Positions 26,997 through 35,878 are shown, counted from the first letter of the stretch. The stretch: DNA of 64,000 bases from Bacillus swezeyi (GCF_001969815.1 NZ_MRBK01000004.1:434001-498000); one strand, 5' to 3'. The notes: generated by a model from the letters alone, not told the origin. Program-made: numbers and translations.

Positions 26997-27503
26997 ATGA
27001 AAAGCGACCAAACCATGCATATTATCTCTTGTACAGACAATAACTACGCACAGCATTTAAGCGTGATGTTCGCATCATTGCTGACGAATATGGATCAGAC
27101 GCGCGATGTGAAACTGTATGTCATCGACGGGGGGATTGAACCGGAGAATAAAAAGCGTCTGGAAGAGACGACACTCCAATCCGGGGCTCCCATTACATTT
27201 CTTAATGTGGAAAAAAGCCAGTATGACCGGGCGGTTGAAAGCAGCCATATTACAAAAGCGGCTTACTATCGAATTTCGATTCCCGATCTGATTGATGACG
27301 AATCCGTCAAACGAATGATCTATGTCGACTGTGACGCCTTAGTATTAGAGGATATATCGAAGTTGTGGGACAAGGACATATCACCTTATTTCGCAGCGGC
27401 GGTTGAAGATGCAGGCCAGCATGAACGGCTGAAAAAGATGAACATCAGTGATGAAGCAAAATATTTTAACTCGGGCGTAATGATCATCGATATGGAAGCC
27501 TGA
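26997..27503 (+). pseudogene. gspA: General stress protein A (GT8 glycosyltransferase), 3'-truncated
   Basis: The 168-residue product matches the first part of B. subtilis GspA: MHIISCTDNNYAQHLSVMFA at the N-terminus, SSHITKAAYYRISIPDLI, the DXD-type MIYVDCDALVLEDISKLWD, and KYFNSGVMIIDMEA. GspA-type GT8 proteins are about 280 residues. Here a TGA comes right after MEA, where a Trp is expected, and the downstream bases go straight into a terminator with no trace of the remaining 110 or so residues. This looks like a deletion of the 3' end, not only a point mutation. The truncated enzyme lacks its acceptor-binding half and is probably inactive. Confidence 0.8.
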
Positions 27504-27522
27504 GCATGTTCTAACGAACATT

Positions 27523-27548
27523 GCTGGGAATCCCAGCTTTTTTATTGT
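27523..27548 (+). terminator. Terminator after truncated gspA
   Basis: GCTGGGAATCCCAGC is followed by TTTTTTATTGTTTTTT. Confidence 0.75.
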
Positions 27549-27943
27549 TTTTTTTCTTGGATGTTCGATAACTTAAAAGCAAAATTAAAGATGAAACAGA
27601 AAGGAGCGAAGAATAGAATAAACATCAATATTTGATTTAATAATCCTTTCAAAGTAAATGGATATGAAATCTCACCAAGGAGAAAAGATAACATCATCCA
27701 CACGATAAAGGTAGGAAACACCGCTTTTAAGCCAAGCCCCCTCTTCTTTCTTAACAAACCTTTGCTCACGAGTCTAAAAGAATAATAGCCGCTGCCAATA
27801 AAAAATAGGATGATCAAGAGCAGGTTGCTCGGTATCTCGTATGCAGTCATGATAAAGATGGAAATAAAGATCAGTGAGAGAAGGTGCACAAACCCTTCCA
27901 TTCCTATTTTTCGTTCCTGCTCAGCCTTTTGATGATCTCGCAT
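27542..27943 (-). CDS. Uncharacterised four-helix membrane protein
   Basis: This 133-residue protein starts at the ATG 27943-27941 (MRDHQKAEQERK) behind AAAGGGGGCG. The upstream in-frame ATG has no such site. After a charged N-terminus there are four hydrophobic segments: HLLSLIFISIFIMTA, LLLIILFFIGSGYYSF, FPTFIVWMMLSFLLG and ILMFILFFAPFCFIF. A basic loop (RLVSKGLLRKKRG) lies between helices 2 and 3. I do not recognise the family. It is convergent with gspA and ends inside its terminator. Confidence 0.7.
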   Translation of the reverse strand: MRDHQKAEQERKIGMEGFVHLLSLIFISIFIMTAYEIPSNLLLIILFFIGSGYYSFRLVSKGLLRKKRGLGLKAVFPTFIVWMMLSFLLGEISYPFTLKGLLNQILMFILFFAPFCFIFNFAFKLSNIQEKKQ

Positions 27944-28140
27944 TACTTTCGCCCCCTTTCTACTGTTTTCCATTTACGCCAACAGAAGTCATATTACCAA
28001 TAAACATCCATGAAAACAATAATTGAACAAGAACACCACCACTCCCGTTTCACGTGAAACAAAATATGCTGTGAAAAAATCGATATATTGGGATCAATTG
28101 TGTAAAATGTTAATAATGACAAAAAAGGGAGAGATGGTCG

Positions 28141-28515
28141 ATGAGAATCCAAAAGGTTGGACAAATCGGGGTGCCTGTTCAAGATTTGGACCGGGCGGCG
28201 AGATTTTATCAAGATGTATTGGGCCTGTCCCTTTTATTTCGGACAGACGGCATGGCTTTCTTTGAATGCAATGGACTTCGCCTTCTGCTAAGCCTTCCGG
28301 AAAAAGAAGAATTTGCCCACTCCAGTTCTATCATCTATTTTCAAGTTGAAGATTTGGCAGGAGCATATGAAAAATTGACGGGTAAAGGCGTCTCCTTCCT
28401 CGGTAAGCCGCATATTGTGGCCAAAATGGAGCAAACGGAAACGTGGATGGCATTTTTTAAAGATACCGAAGGAAATACCCACGCTTTGATGAGTGAAGTG
28501 TTGATATCAAAATGA
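28141..28515 (+). CDS. VOC-superfamily protein (glyoxalase/bleomycin-resistance-like)
   Basis: This 124-residue single vicinal-oxygen-chelate protein shows the repeat beta-alpha-beta-beta-beta motif. It has VGQIGVPVQDLDRAARFYQD at the N-terminus and FFECNGLRLLLSLPE, then SIIYFQVEDLAGAYEKL and WMAFFKDTEGNTHALMSE. The C-terminal Glu and possible metal ligands are present. It starts at the ATG 28141 behind AAAGGGAGAGATGG. The substrate is unknown; relatives include lactoylglutathione lyases and dioxygenases. Confidence 0.85.
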   Translation: MRIQKVGQIGVPVQDLDRAARFYQDVLGLSLLFRTDGMAFFECNGLRLLLSLPEKEEFAHSSSIIYFQVEDLAGAYEKLTGKGVSFLGKPHIVAKMEQTETWMAFFKDTEGNTHALMSEVLISK

Positions 28516-28542
28516 AAACAGCTGATCACTTCAGCTGTTTTT
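28515..28542. terminator. Bidirectional terminator between VOC and feo genes
   Basis: AAAACAGCTGA (28515-28525) pairs with TCAGCTGTTTT (28531-28541), with flanking A and T runs. It covers the stop codon of the small Feo-associated gene. Confidence 0.75.
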
Positions 28543-28689
28543 CATTTTCCCATCATCACAAGCGGATGGACAGGAACGATTCAATTCACAGGCGGCGCAT
28601 TTACCTTTCCGGCTTCTTTTAACAAGCTTAAAAAGCGTCCATGCCGCATATCCGAAGATAAGCGCCCCGATCGTAATATTAAAAAGCAT
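28531..28689 (-). CDS. FeoB-associated Cys-rich membrane protein
   Basis: This 52-residue protein has one N-terminal membrane helix (LFNITIGALIFGYAAWTLFK). A basic stretch and a CxxC...C cluster (KGKCAACELNRSCPSAC) follow. It lies 16 bases after feoB on the same strand, which is where FeoC-like Cys-rich proteins are found in Firmicutes. The start is the ATG 28689-28687 behind AAGGAAGGG. The Cys may bind iron or an Fe-S cluster, or sense redox at the FeoB channel (inference). Confidence 0.8.
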   Translation of the reverse strand: MLFNITIGALIFGYAAWTLFKLVKRSRKGKCAACELNRSCPSACDDGKMKNS

Positions 28690-28705
28690 GCTGCCACACC
28701 CTTCC

Positions 28706-30718
28706 TTATGAAAATCCAAGCAGTCTGCCGCCCTGATAAATCAGGAACGCGATGGCATAAGCAATCACCAAGCCGTAAGCAATGGACAAGAACATCCATT
28801 TTTTCGAGTTCGTTTCTTTTTTAATCACGGCTACTGTCGCCAAGCAAGGAACATATAAAAGAACAAAAGCCATGAATCCATAAGCGGCCAGCGGTGTAAA
28901 TTGTTGTGCCATCATGCCTTGCAGCTGGGCTTCAGGCACAAAATAGATAATGCTCATTGAGGCGACGACGACTTCTTTTGCAAGAAAGCCCGTTAACAGC
29001 GACGCGGCTGCCTGCCATGTACCAAACCCCAGCGGCATCAGCAATGGAGCCAGCACACCGCCGATCATCGCCAAAAAGCTGTCATCCATCTCTACACCCG
29101 TTCCGCCCGATCCCGTATAGGATAAGAGCCAAATGAGGACAGACCCGCCAAAAATATAGGTCCCGGCTTTGCGGACGAATCCTTTTCCTTTTTCCCATGT
29201 CGAGCGCCATAATGTGCGGGCTTGAGGCAAACGGTACGGCGGCAGCTCGATGACAAAGAATGATGTTTCTTCTTTCAGCTTTGACGATGATAAAAATTTG
29301 GCCAGCGCCAATGCCGCCGCGATTCCAAGAACATATAAGGAAAGAACGGCTAAAGCCTGATGCGCCGCAAAAAAGGCCCCTGCAAACAGAGCGTAGACCG
29401 GCAGTCTTGCCGAGCAAGACATAAAAGGTGTCAGCATAATCGTCAGCAGCCTTTCCTTTGGCTGTTCAACGGTTCTGGCTGCCATGACGCCGGGGACATT
29501 GCATCCAAAACCGATGATTAACGGAATAAATGCTTTACCATTTAAACCGATCGCCTCCATCAGACGATCCATCACCATCGCGACCCGCGCCATATAACCG
29601 GAATCTTCAAGCAGCGATATAAAGAAAAATAAAATAAAAATCTGCGGCACAAATACTAAAACACCGCCCACACCGGCAATGATGCCATCGAGAATCAACG
29701 CTTCGATAAACGGGCTGGCTCCCATCGCGGTCAATCCTGAAGCCGTCCACTCCGTCAAGGGGCCGCCGATAAATCCGTCAAGCGCATCAGACAACGGAAC
29801 GCCGAGCCAGTCAAATGTCAGCATAAACATGAGATACATAAATGCCAGAAATATCGGAATTCCCAGTACTTTATGCGTCACAACGGCATCAACACGCTCA
29901 GTTAACGTCTGCTTGCGATCTTGTGGAAATTGAACAGAAGACGACGCCACTTCATCGATGTACTGTTCCCTGACATTGTAAATATGCTGATGCAGAGATT
30001 TCGCTATGTTTTCTCGGATGAGGCGTTCTTCAGCCGTCTGGCAAATCTCTTGTAATCTTGCTTGCTCAACCGTTGATTCCAGCTGTTCCTTCATTTTTGA
30101 GTTGCCTTCTAAATATTGAAGGGCCATCCAGCGCTTTTGTACGCCGGGACGATCCGGTATGATGGAGGCCAGCTCGCTTATCGCCTGCTCCAATATGCTG
30201 CCATAGTCCATCCTCAGCGGCTTTTTCCGTTTCTCTTTCTGTGATAACAGATGACGGCTGAGTTCATCACACCCTTTGCCGCTGCGGGCTACAATCGGGA
30301 TGACGGAAACGCCCAGTGCTTCCGACATGGCCTCGTGGTCAATGAAAATGCCGCGCTGCTTGGCCACATCTGTCATATTTAATCCGATCGTCAGCGGATG
30401 TCCGAATTCAAGCAGCTGCACCGTTAAATGAAGATTCCGCTTTAACTGTGAAGCATCTACGATATTTAACACTTCTGTAAACGATTCTTTTAATAAAAAA
30501 TCGGTGACAACACCTTCATCACGCGATAGAGGACTCAATGTATAAACCCCCGGCAGATCAATCATCATTCCTTGTTTATGGCGGAGCATGCCCACTTTTT
30601 TCTCTACGGTTACACCGCTCCAGTTTCCCACATATTCATAGGAGCCTGTTAACGCATTAAATAATGAGGTTTTTCCCGTATTCGGATTTCCGAAAAGTGC
30701 AATTTCCTGGTGGGTCAT
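28706..30718 (-). CDS. feoB: Ferrous iron transport protein B
   Basis: FeoB imports Fe(II) across the membrane. The 670-residue protein has an N-terminal G-domain with G1 GNPNTGKT, G3 DLPGVYTL and G4 NMTD. A helical GDI region follows, then a membrane part with two Gate domains, including GCNVPGVMAARTVEQPKERLL and FMSCSARLPVYALFAGAFF. The ATG at 30718-30716 overlaps the feoA stop (ATGA). Length and motifs are complete. Confidence 0.95.
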   Translation of the reverse strand: MTHQEIALFGNPNTGKTSLFNALTGSYEYVGNWSGVTVEKKVGMLRHKQGMMIDLPGVYTLSPLSRDEGVVTDFLLKESFTEVLNIVDASQLKRNLHLTVQLLEFGHPLTIGLNMTDVAKQRGIFIDHEAMSEALGVSVIPIVARSGKGCDELSRHLLSQKEKRKKPLRMDYGSILEQAISELASIIPDRPGVQKRWMALQYLEGNSKMKEQLESTVEQARLQEICQTAEERLIRENIAKSLHQHIYNVREQYIDEVASSSVQFPQDRKQTLTERVDAVVTHKVLGIPIFLAFMYLMFMLTFDWLGVPLSDALDGFIGGPLTEWTASGLTAMGASPFIEALILDGIIAGVGGVLVFVPQIFILFFFISLLEDSGYMARVAMVMDRLMEAIGLNGKAFIPLIIGFGCNVPGVMAARTVEQPKERLLTIMLTPFMSCSARLPVYALFAGAFFAAHQALAVLSLYVLGIAAALALAKFLSSSKLKEETSFFVIELPPYRLPQARTLWRSTWEKGKGFVRKAGTYIFGGSVLIWLLSYTGSGGTGVEMDDSFLAMIGGVLAPLLMPLGFGTWQAAASLLTGFLAKEVVVASMSIIYFVPEAQLQGMMAQQFTPLAAYGFMAFVLLYVPCLATVAVIKKETNSKKWMFLSIAYGLVIAYAIAFLIYQGGRLLGFS

Positions 30719-30942
30719 AGCTTTTCAATCCTTATTTGTTTCGCATCATGCAGCCGTATACTGACGCACTGCCCGCCTGTTTCAAACATGCACGGACCGC
30801 CAAACGGCAGCTTTCGCTTCACACAAATTTCCGCGTCCTCTTTCATGCCGAGATGAATGAGCCTCCGCTGTACCAATTCATTCACTTCTGAAAAATCTAT
30901 GATTTTTGCTTTCTCTTTTTGTCTTAAATCTGCTAAAACCAT
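30715..30942 (-). CDS. feoA: Ferrous iron transport protein A
   Basis: FeoA is a small SH3-like cytoplasmic partner of FeoB. The 75-residue product reads MVLADLRQKEKAKIIDF, with VQRRLIHLGMKEDAEICV and an end SIRLHDAKQIRIEKL typical of the family. I use the ATG at 30942-30940 because GGAGG lies 8 bases upstream. The earlier ATG at 30957 would contain that RBS. The gene is coupled to feoB by a 4-base overlap. Confidence 0.92.
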   Translation of the reverse strand: MVLADLRQKEKAKIIDFSEVNELVQRRLIHLGMKEDAEICVKRKLPFGGPCMFETGGQCVSIRLHDAKQIRIEKL

Positions 30943-30961
30943 CGTCGATGCCTCCACATCT

Positions 30962-30980
30962 GAAAATGAGAATCGTTATC
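30962..30980. promoter_or_regulatory. Fur box upstream of feoAB
   Basis: GAAAATGAGAATCGTTATC matches 16 of 19 positions of the Fur box consensus. It lies 20 bases before the feoA start codon. A candidate -10 (TATAAT on the minus strand, about 30991-30996) lies just upstream of it. Iron repression is the expected effect. Confidence 0.7.
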
Positions 30981-31056
30981 ATACTATGATTATAGGTAAC
31001 AAGTCACCTTTTAATAGAACTGACATGTGTCAAAATGAGAACAATTTAAACAAAAA

Positions 31057-31103
31057 AGCGAAACATCAGGCCGGGATTTCCGCCGAGCTGATGTTTCGCT
31101 TTC
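31057..31103. terminator. Bidirectional hairpin between feoA promoter and acyltransferase gene
   Basis: AGCGAAACATCAG (31057-31069) is fully complementary to CTGATGTTTCGCT (31088-31100), with A's before and T's after it. It most likely terminates the acyltransferase transcript on the minus strand. Confidence 0.75.
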
Positions 31104-31110
31104 GTCTATT

Positions 31111-32196
31111 TTAGCCTGCATGGTGGTGGGCTTTTGGCTCTGGCCTCTTCTGCTTCGGCTGATAAATTTTCCCGACAAACATATAGCCGTATTTAAGCTT
31201 ATTGGCGGCCCAAGAAACGACAATCGCACCGCCCGTACAAACGAAGAAAAGCAGCACAACGGCCGGCACTGTACTGATGCTGTCGATACCGCTTAATATG
31301 ACCATTCCGATAATCAGAAAGAAAGCATGCAGCAAATAAATAGAGAAAGAATAGTTGCTGATAAACATGATCAGTTTTGGAACGGACTTCAGCTTGGAAA
31401 ACAGATGGAAGCATAAGAAAATGATGCTTGTCGAGTAAAACAAGATATCCGGCCGTTTGGAAGAAATCGCTAGACTTTGGCTGAAGTAGGATATCGCAAC
31501 AATAGAGACGGCCGACACGATAGCGGCTGCATAAACCTTATAGCGGTGCTTATCCAATAGCGCCAAAAAGCGCTTATAGTCTTTCCCGCAATAATATGCC
31601 AAACAAAAATAGAAAAGCCAGCCGGGAAACGGCACCCACGAAAATGGAAACGGCGCCTGCTCATGTACGACGGGCGGATTCACAAACGTAAAATAGCTTA
31701 AATAAGCGGCTGTGACCAGAAAAGATATGGAAAGCACCCATTTTGGCGATGCTTTTTGCAAAAAAGAATGGAAGCACATATGCAAGAGATAAAACTGAAA
31801 GATCACGAGGATAAAATAGCCGATGAAATTCCCCAAAAAAATGTTGGCCAACAGCTTGTTTAAAATAGCGGCTGCATGAAACTGCTGCATCATCAGGCCG
31901 GCCGTTAAAAAGGCATCCAGAACAGCAATAAATAGAAAAGGTATGAATATCGTTTTCAATCTCTTTTTCAAAAAACCTTCCGGAACACCGCCGGAGTATG
32001 CGTGTGCCAGCAAAAATTCGGAAATAAAAATAAACGCCGGGGTGCTGAACATCAGGAGGGTCCGGAAAGACTCAATCACGCGAACCGCATCACCAAGCAA
32101 TTCCCCCCGTATGACAAGGACCATGGATATCGCATGAAGTAAAACAACGCTCAAGCAGGAGATACAGCGAATCACGAAAATTTCTTTCACTTGCAC
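31111..32196 (-). CDS. Membrane-bound acyltransferase, family 3
   Basis: This 361-residue integral membrane protein has about ten helices and belongs to the acyltransferase-3 superfamily (OatA/YfiQ-like). The family His and Arg appear in IRCISCLSVVLLHAISM near the N-terminus, with a second signature FISEFLLAHAYSGGVPEGFLKKRLKTIFIPF. It ends with a His-rich tail (PEPKAHHHAG). I start at GTG 32196-32194 because GAGGAG lies 8 bases upstream; GTG 32205 overlaps the RBS. The role is probably O-acetylation of a surface polysaccharide or teichoic acid (inference). Confidence 0.85.
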   Translation of the reverse strand: MQVKEIFVIRCISCLSVVLLHAISMVLVIRGELLGDAVRVIESFRTLLMFSTPAFIFISEFLLAHAYSGGVPEGFLKKRLKTIFIPFLFIAVLDAFLTAGLMMQQFHAAAILNKLLANIFLGNFIGYFILVIFQFYLLHMCFHSFLQKASPKWVLSISFLVTAAYLSYFTFVNPPVVHEQAPFPFSWVPFPGWLFYFCLAYYCGKDYKRFLALLDKHRYKVYAAAIVSAVSIVAISYFSQSLAISSKRPDILFYSTSIIFLCFHLFSKLKSVPKLIMFISNYSFSIYLLHAFFLIIGMVILSGIDSISTVPAVVLLFFVCTGGAIVVSWAANKLKYGYMFVGKIYQPKQKRPEPKAHHHAG

Positions 32197-32215
32197 AACT
32201 ACCACTCCTCTTTCG

Positions 32216-32236
32216 AATTTGAAATAATTTCAAATT
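32216..32236. promoter_or_regulatory. 21-bp palindrome upstream of the acyltransferase gene
   Basis: AATTTGAAAT-A-ATTTCAAATT is a perfect inverted repeat around a central base, 20 bases before the start codon. It is a likely repressor operator of the MarR/TetR kind. The regulator is not next to it. Beyond it, 32237-32668 is AT-rich DNA in which I see no gene. Confidence 0.45.
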
Positions 32237-32668
32237 AACATAACAATCCAAATAGAGGAAGAGGCAAAGTACTTAAGTTCTCTTCCTTATTTAATCAAAT
32301 GGCGCAAGAGTAAAACTTGTTTTTAAAAAACAATAGAGATAAATAAATCTTTAAAACTCAGTGTTGTCTAGTTGAGCTATTAGAATTAACAGGAGCGAAG
32401 GATAAACTGGACTGCCTTCCCTATCCTAAAACTTTGGATTAATAGATTATTTATTAAATTAAACGGCTGCTCTTGATATATATTACCGAACAAATTCTAT
32501 ATAATTTTGGACAATATTTTCGTTCGTTTAAAAGGATAACATAAAAAAATTAATTTATTTAATGACATAGCTTCGATTAATTTGCGACTTTACAGATAAT
32601 CTATAAAAAATTGGTAAAATCAAAAAAACCGTAGTTGTAACTTGGTGTTGAGCATTGTGGTCTTATAT

Positions 32669-33091
32669 TTACTTTCTCTCATTTTTTAATTTCATTATTT
32701 TTTTATAAATTTTGTTCACAGTCCCTTCAAAATCCTCTCTTAAACTATGCTCCCAAATTCTTATTATATTCCACCCTTTGTTTCTATAAAATTCAGTTAC
32801 AATTCTATCCCTTTCTATATTTCTTTCAATTTTATTTTTCCAAAAAACAATATTGCTTTTAGGTATTCTTTTATGATCTGGACATCCATGCCAGAAGCAA
32901 GAATCGATAAACACTACTAATTTTAATTTTTTTATAGAAATATCGGGTTTTCCAAATAGAGTTCTAGTATTAACTCTAAATCTCAATCCACGTTTCCATA
33001 ATTCCTTCCTTACCATTAACTCTATCTTACTATCTTTTGACTTAACCGCTCTCATAGTAGCACTTCTCTTTTCATTATTTACGTTATCCAT
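32669..33091 (-). CDS. vsr: Very short patch repair endonuclease (Vsr)
   Basis: Vsr nicks 5' of the T in T:G mismatches that arise when a methylated C deaminates, so it protects methyltransferase target sites. The 140-residue protein shows NEKRSATMRAVKSKDSKIE, the metal/catalytic FGKPDISIKK, the structural-Zn segment FIDSCFWHGCPDHKRIP, and KGWNIIRIWEHSLR. The ATG is at 33091-33089 behind GGAGGGCG. It follows the C5-methyltransferase gene on the same strand. AT content is far above the neighbouring chromosome, a sign of transfer. Confidence 0.93.
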   Translation of the reverse strand: MDNVNNEKRSATMRAVKSKDSKIELMVRKELWKRGLRFRVNTRTLFGKPDISIKKLKLVVFIDSCFWHGCPDHKRIPKSNIVFWKNKIERNIERDRIVTEFYRNKGWNIIRIWEHSLREDFEGTVNKIYKKIMKLKNERK

Positions 33092-33164
33092 AAGTCGCCC
33101 TCCTTACTTTAAATCTCTTTAAATATTTAAAACCACCATTCAGATAAATGGTGGTCAGTCATTT

Positions 33165-34283
33165 TTATTTAACTCCTTCAAGTTGAAACTTCAGTTGATG
33201 ATCTTTTTTACTGATCGACAGGGTATAGTAAGCCGCTCTTGCTATATGCCAAGCCATAACAGGTGGAACAGCATTACCAATCATTTTATAAGCGCTGGAT
33301 GCTGATACCACAAAGTTAAAGTCGTCTGGAAACGATTGAATTCTTGCGCACTCTCTTATCGAAAGTCTTCTCCACCCTCTCATATCATTATCATCAGGCA
33401 AGATGGTATTATAGTGGGCCTCAATATTACCATGATGTTCCGCTCTGATTGTCCCCGCTGGTCGATTTTTAGGTATTCTATTATTGCCTTGCATTTTCCT
33501 ACCGGGATAAAACTTCGCTTTAGAATAATCTTTACTAGTATGATTCAATACATTCGGGTCGTCTATTTTATCCCATATGTCATCTAACGCCTCTTCAGAG
33601 GTTACCCATGGTTTTCCTTGCGTTTCGAATTCAGAATGGGTAGGTTTTGGATAATAAATAGCTTCATAAATATCTTTTCTAACACCAAAAATAATCACTC
33701 TTTTTCTAATTTGAGGAACACCAAAGTCAGCCGCATTCAGTACTTTATACTGAACCTCATATCCACTCTTCTCGAAATCGCTTAAAATGGTATCTAGTGC
33801 GGAAACATCTAAAGTTTTATCAGCTTTATTAGTTCTAATACCATCGACGTTTTCCGCCACAAACATCTTTGCGTCACAGTGTTTAATAACCCTTATCATA
33901 TGCTCGTAAAGTCGACCTCTTTCAGAGGTAAGGCCTTTTCTTTTACCAGCAAGGCTAAAATCTTGGCACGGAAAACCACCAATAACTACTTCAGCTTTAG
34001 GTATTTTGCTTAAATCTATTTCAGCTATACTTTCATTTACACCTTTATGTTTAAAGTTATGTTCATAAACCCTCATGGCAGCCTCAAAAATATCATTTGC
34101 AAATATAATGTTAAATGGATTGATTGAGTACTTTTTATTTAAGTATTCAAACCCTCCTGTAAACCCAAGATCCATTCCCCCACAACCACTAAATAGAGAT
34201 ACCACATTTATTTTTTTTTCACTTTTCAAATTCAAAGTATCGACATCTATTTCAAAAGGATTACTTTCATAAAAAGTAGTCAT
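33165..34283 (-). CDS. Type II DNA (cytosine-5) methyltransferase
   Basis: This 372-residue protein has the ordered C5-methyltransferase motifs: I SLFSGCGGMDLGF (29-41), IV GGFPCQDFSLAG with catalytic Cys106, VI ENVDG (144-148), VIII QIRKRVIIFG, IX RECARIQSFPDDF and X IGNAVPPVMAWHIA. The target-recognition region lies between VIII and IX and is rather short. The start is the ATG 34283-34281 behind GAGGTGAC. It is divergent from the nuclease gene, with 76 bases between, so both are probably controlled from the shared region. The recognition sequence cannot be read from the protein. Confidence 0.95.
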   Translation of the reverse strand: MTTFYESNPFEIDVDTLNLKSEKKINVVSLFSGCGGMDLGFTGGFEYLNKKYSINPFNIIFANDIFEAAMRVYEHNFKHKGVNESIAEIDLSKIPKAEVVIGGFPCQDFSLAGKRKGLTSERGRLYEHMIRVIKHCDAKMFVAENVDGIRTNKADKTLDVSALDTILSDFEKSGYEVQYKVLNAADFGVPQIRKRVIIFGVRKDIYEAIYYPKPTHSEFETQGKPWVTSEEALDDIWDKIDDPNVLNHTSKDYSKAKFYPGRKMQGNNRIPKNRPAGTIRAEHHGNIEAHYNTILPDDNDMRGWRRLSIRECARIQSFPDDFNFVVSASSAYKMIGNAVPPVMAWHIARAAYYTLSISKKDHQLKFQLEGVK

Positions 34284-34359
34284 TTATAGTCACCTCATTA
34301 CACATATAGTATAATTTTTGTAAATGATTTCTGTTTAAATATCCCGAGGAGGAACTTAT

Positions 34360-35499
34360 ATGATTAATGAATTTTTAAATATTATCGCTAAAAGAATTGA
34401 ACAAAATAAATCTTTGAAAGACAGAATCAAGGATGGAGATTCTTTCGAAAAACATGTTTATGAAGAAATGAAGAAAGTCTCTTTAACCGCTAATAAATTC
34501 AACGTTTCAAATGTAGAACATAACGGTTCTCATTCTTTTCCCGATTTGAAAGTTACCTTTTCTAATAATACCATATATGGCGTTGAAATTAAATTTTCGG
34601 CGTCAGGGAATTGGAAGTCAAAAGGAAACAGTGTTTTTGAGAGTCTTTCAAACAAAGAGTCAGATGATACAGCTTACAAAGATATTTTTGTGTTTTTTGG
34701 TAGAAAACCAAAAACAAAGGAAGATATACAAAATATAGAAATTAAATTCGCTACTTATGGATCAAGCATTGACAAAATTGAGGTGACACACTCGCCCAGA
34801 TTTTCTATTAATATGAACCAAAAAGAGAGTGATTTAACGAAATTATTTGGTTTAGATAATACTTATACGGATTTTCGTGTAAAATCAAATGAAGAGAAAA
34901 ATAAACTGCTAAGAATGTATTTCCAAAAAGTCACAAAACAAAGTGCGTCTGACAAGTGGTATATGCCAAATTTGGCAGACGAAGACCTGAGTGTTGAACC
35001 TTTGCTTTTTTCATCATTGAATAACGCTCAAAAACAGCAAATAATCGCTGAATCTTTCATCTTATTCCCTTTTGATCTCTTTAAAAGGAGAGCTGATTAC
35101 ATTAATGTAGCTTCCTACATGATCTCTAAACACTTTGTTTACAGCACAGCATTAAGAGATCCATTTTCAGCAAGTGGAAAAACGATTATTCTAGAGAAGG
35201 ACATCAAATATCCACACATATTAATGACTTTTTACAATCATAAAATGAAGATAAAGGAGGTATTACGAAACCCACCATCTGAAAATTTTGAAAGAGACTG
35301 TTATAAATCATGGGGAAAAGCTTTAAACGAAAATCACAACCCCAAAATATCACTTAATAAGGAAGCTGATCTTGAATTTTCCTTCGAAAAAATTATTAAG
35401 AATTTTAAACCAGAGCTTGAAATAGAAGATATGAAAACAAATGATAAGCGTAACGTTTATATTGATTTGTCCAAGTTTTATCATTTAGAATTGATTTGA
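34360..35499 (+). CDS. Type II restriction endonuclease, PD-(D/E)xK fold
   Basis: This 379-residue protein has no close family that I recognise. Near the N-terminus an upstream Glu (SFEKHVYEEM, about residue 30) is followed by SFPDLKVTF (Asp62) and YGVEIKFSASGNWKSKG (Glu76, Lys78). This is a clean PD-Xn-ExK nuclease core. The gene lies divergent from the C5-methyltransferase and beside Vsr, so it is the cognate restriction enzyme. The C-terminal 250 residues presumably hold target recognition. The ATG at 34360 follows CGAGGAGG. Confidence 0.85.
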   Translation: MINEFLNIIAKRIEQNKSLKDRIKDGDSFEKHVYEEMKKVSLTANKFNVSNVEHNGSHSFPDLKVTFSNNTIYGVEIKFSASGNWKSKGNSVFESLSNKESDDTAYKDIFVFFGRKPKTKEDIQNIEIKFATYGSSIDKIEVTHSPRFSINMNQKESDLTKLFGLDNTYTDFRVKSNEEKNKLLRMYFQKVTKQSASDKWYMPNLADEDLSVEPLLFSSLNNAQKQQIIAESFILFPFDLFKRRADYINVASYMISKHFVYSTALRDPFSASGKTIILEKDIKYPHILMTFYNHKMKIKEVLRNPPSENFERDCYKSWGKALNENHNPKISLNKEADLEFSFEKIIKNFKPELEIEDMKTNDKRNVYIDLSKFYHLELI

Positions 35500-35507
35500 T
35501 AAATTTA

Positions 35508-35540
35508 AAGACACTCAACTCTATAGTTGGGTGTTTTTAT
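35508..35540. terminator. Terminator of the restriction gene
   Basis: ACACTCAACT (35511-35520) and AGTTGGGTGT (35525-35534) flank CTAT and are followed by T's. The convergent gene ends on its far side. Confidence 0.8.
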
Positions 35541-35878
35541 TAAAGTTTCTTTTCTATCATTTTAAGCGTCTCTAGAATCTCAGAAAGTATACCTTCAATG
35601 TAATTATTAGATCCTTCTTCAATAAAAGTTCTTGAGAAAGAAGTTGGAACACTTTTATGTATGTCACTTTTCAATCCATATTTAAAAGCAACATCCCAAG
35701 TAGTATGGTTTTCACTTTTATATCTGCGAACTTCCTCAAACATTTGAATGTGTTTCTCTGAAAGCTGTTGTCTATTACCTATCAAACCTTTTTTCCTTAA
35801 ATGTTTTTTAAAAAAACGAACATTACCAATTTTATCGCCAACTTTATCTTTGAATTCTACATCAGTGTACTTGTACAA
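35540..35878 (-). CDS. 112-residue protein, possible MerR-like DNA-binding regulator
   Basis: It starts with TTG at 35878-35876 behind a perfect AGGAGG at 6 bases. The N-terminal part (VRFFKKHLRKKGLIGNRQQL, then SEKHIQMFEEVRRYK) resembles the winged-helix recognition region of MerR/RacA-like proteins. A polar C-terminal part (NNYIEGILSEILETLKMIEK) looks like a coiled coil for dimerisation. It is convergent with the restriction gene inside the AT-rich island. It may regulate the restriction system or be a plasmid/phage remnant. The function is not established. Confidence 0.6.
   Translation of the reverse strand: MYKYTDVEFKDKVGDKIGNVRFFKKHLRKKGLIGNRQQLSEKHIQMFEEVRRYKSENHTTWDVAFKYGLKSDIHKSVPTSFSRTFIEEGSNNYIEGILSEILETLKMIEKKL

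Noticed and set aside
32197..32668. An insertion sequence or transposase at the left edge of the restriction island
   Set aside because: I found no transposase frame and no matching terminal inverted repeats.
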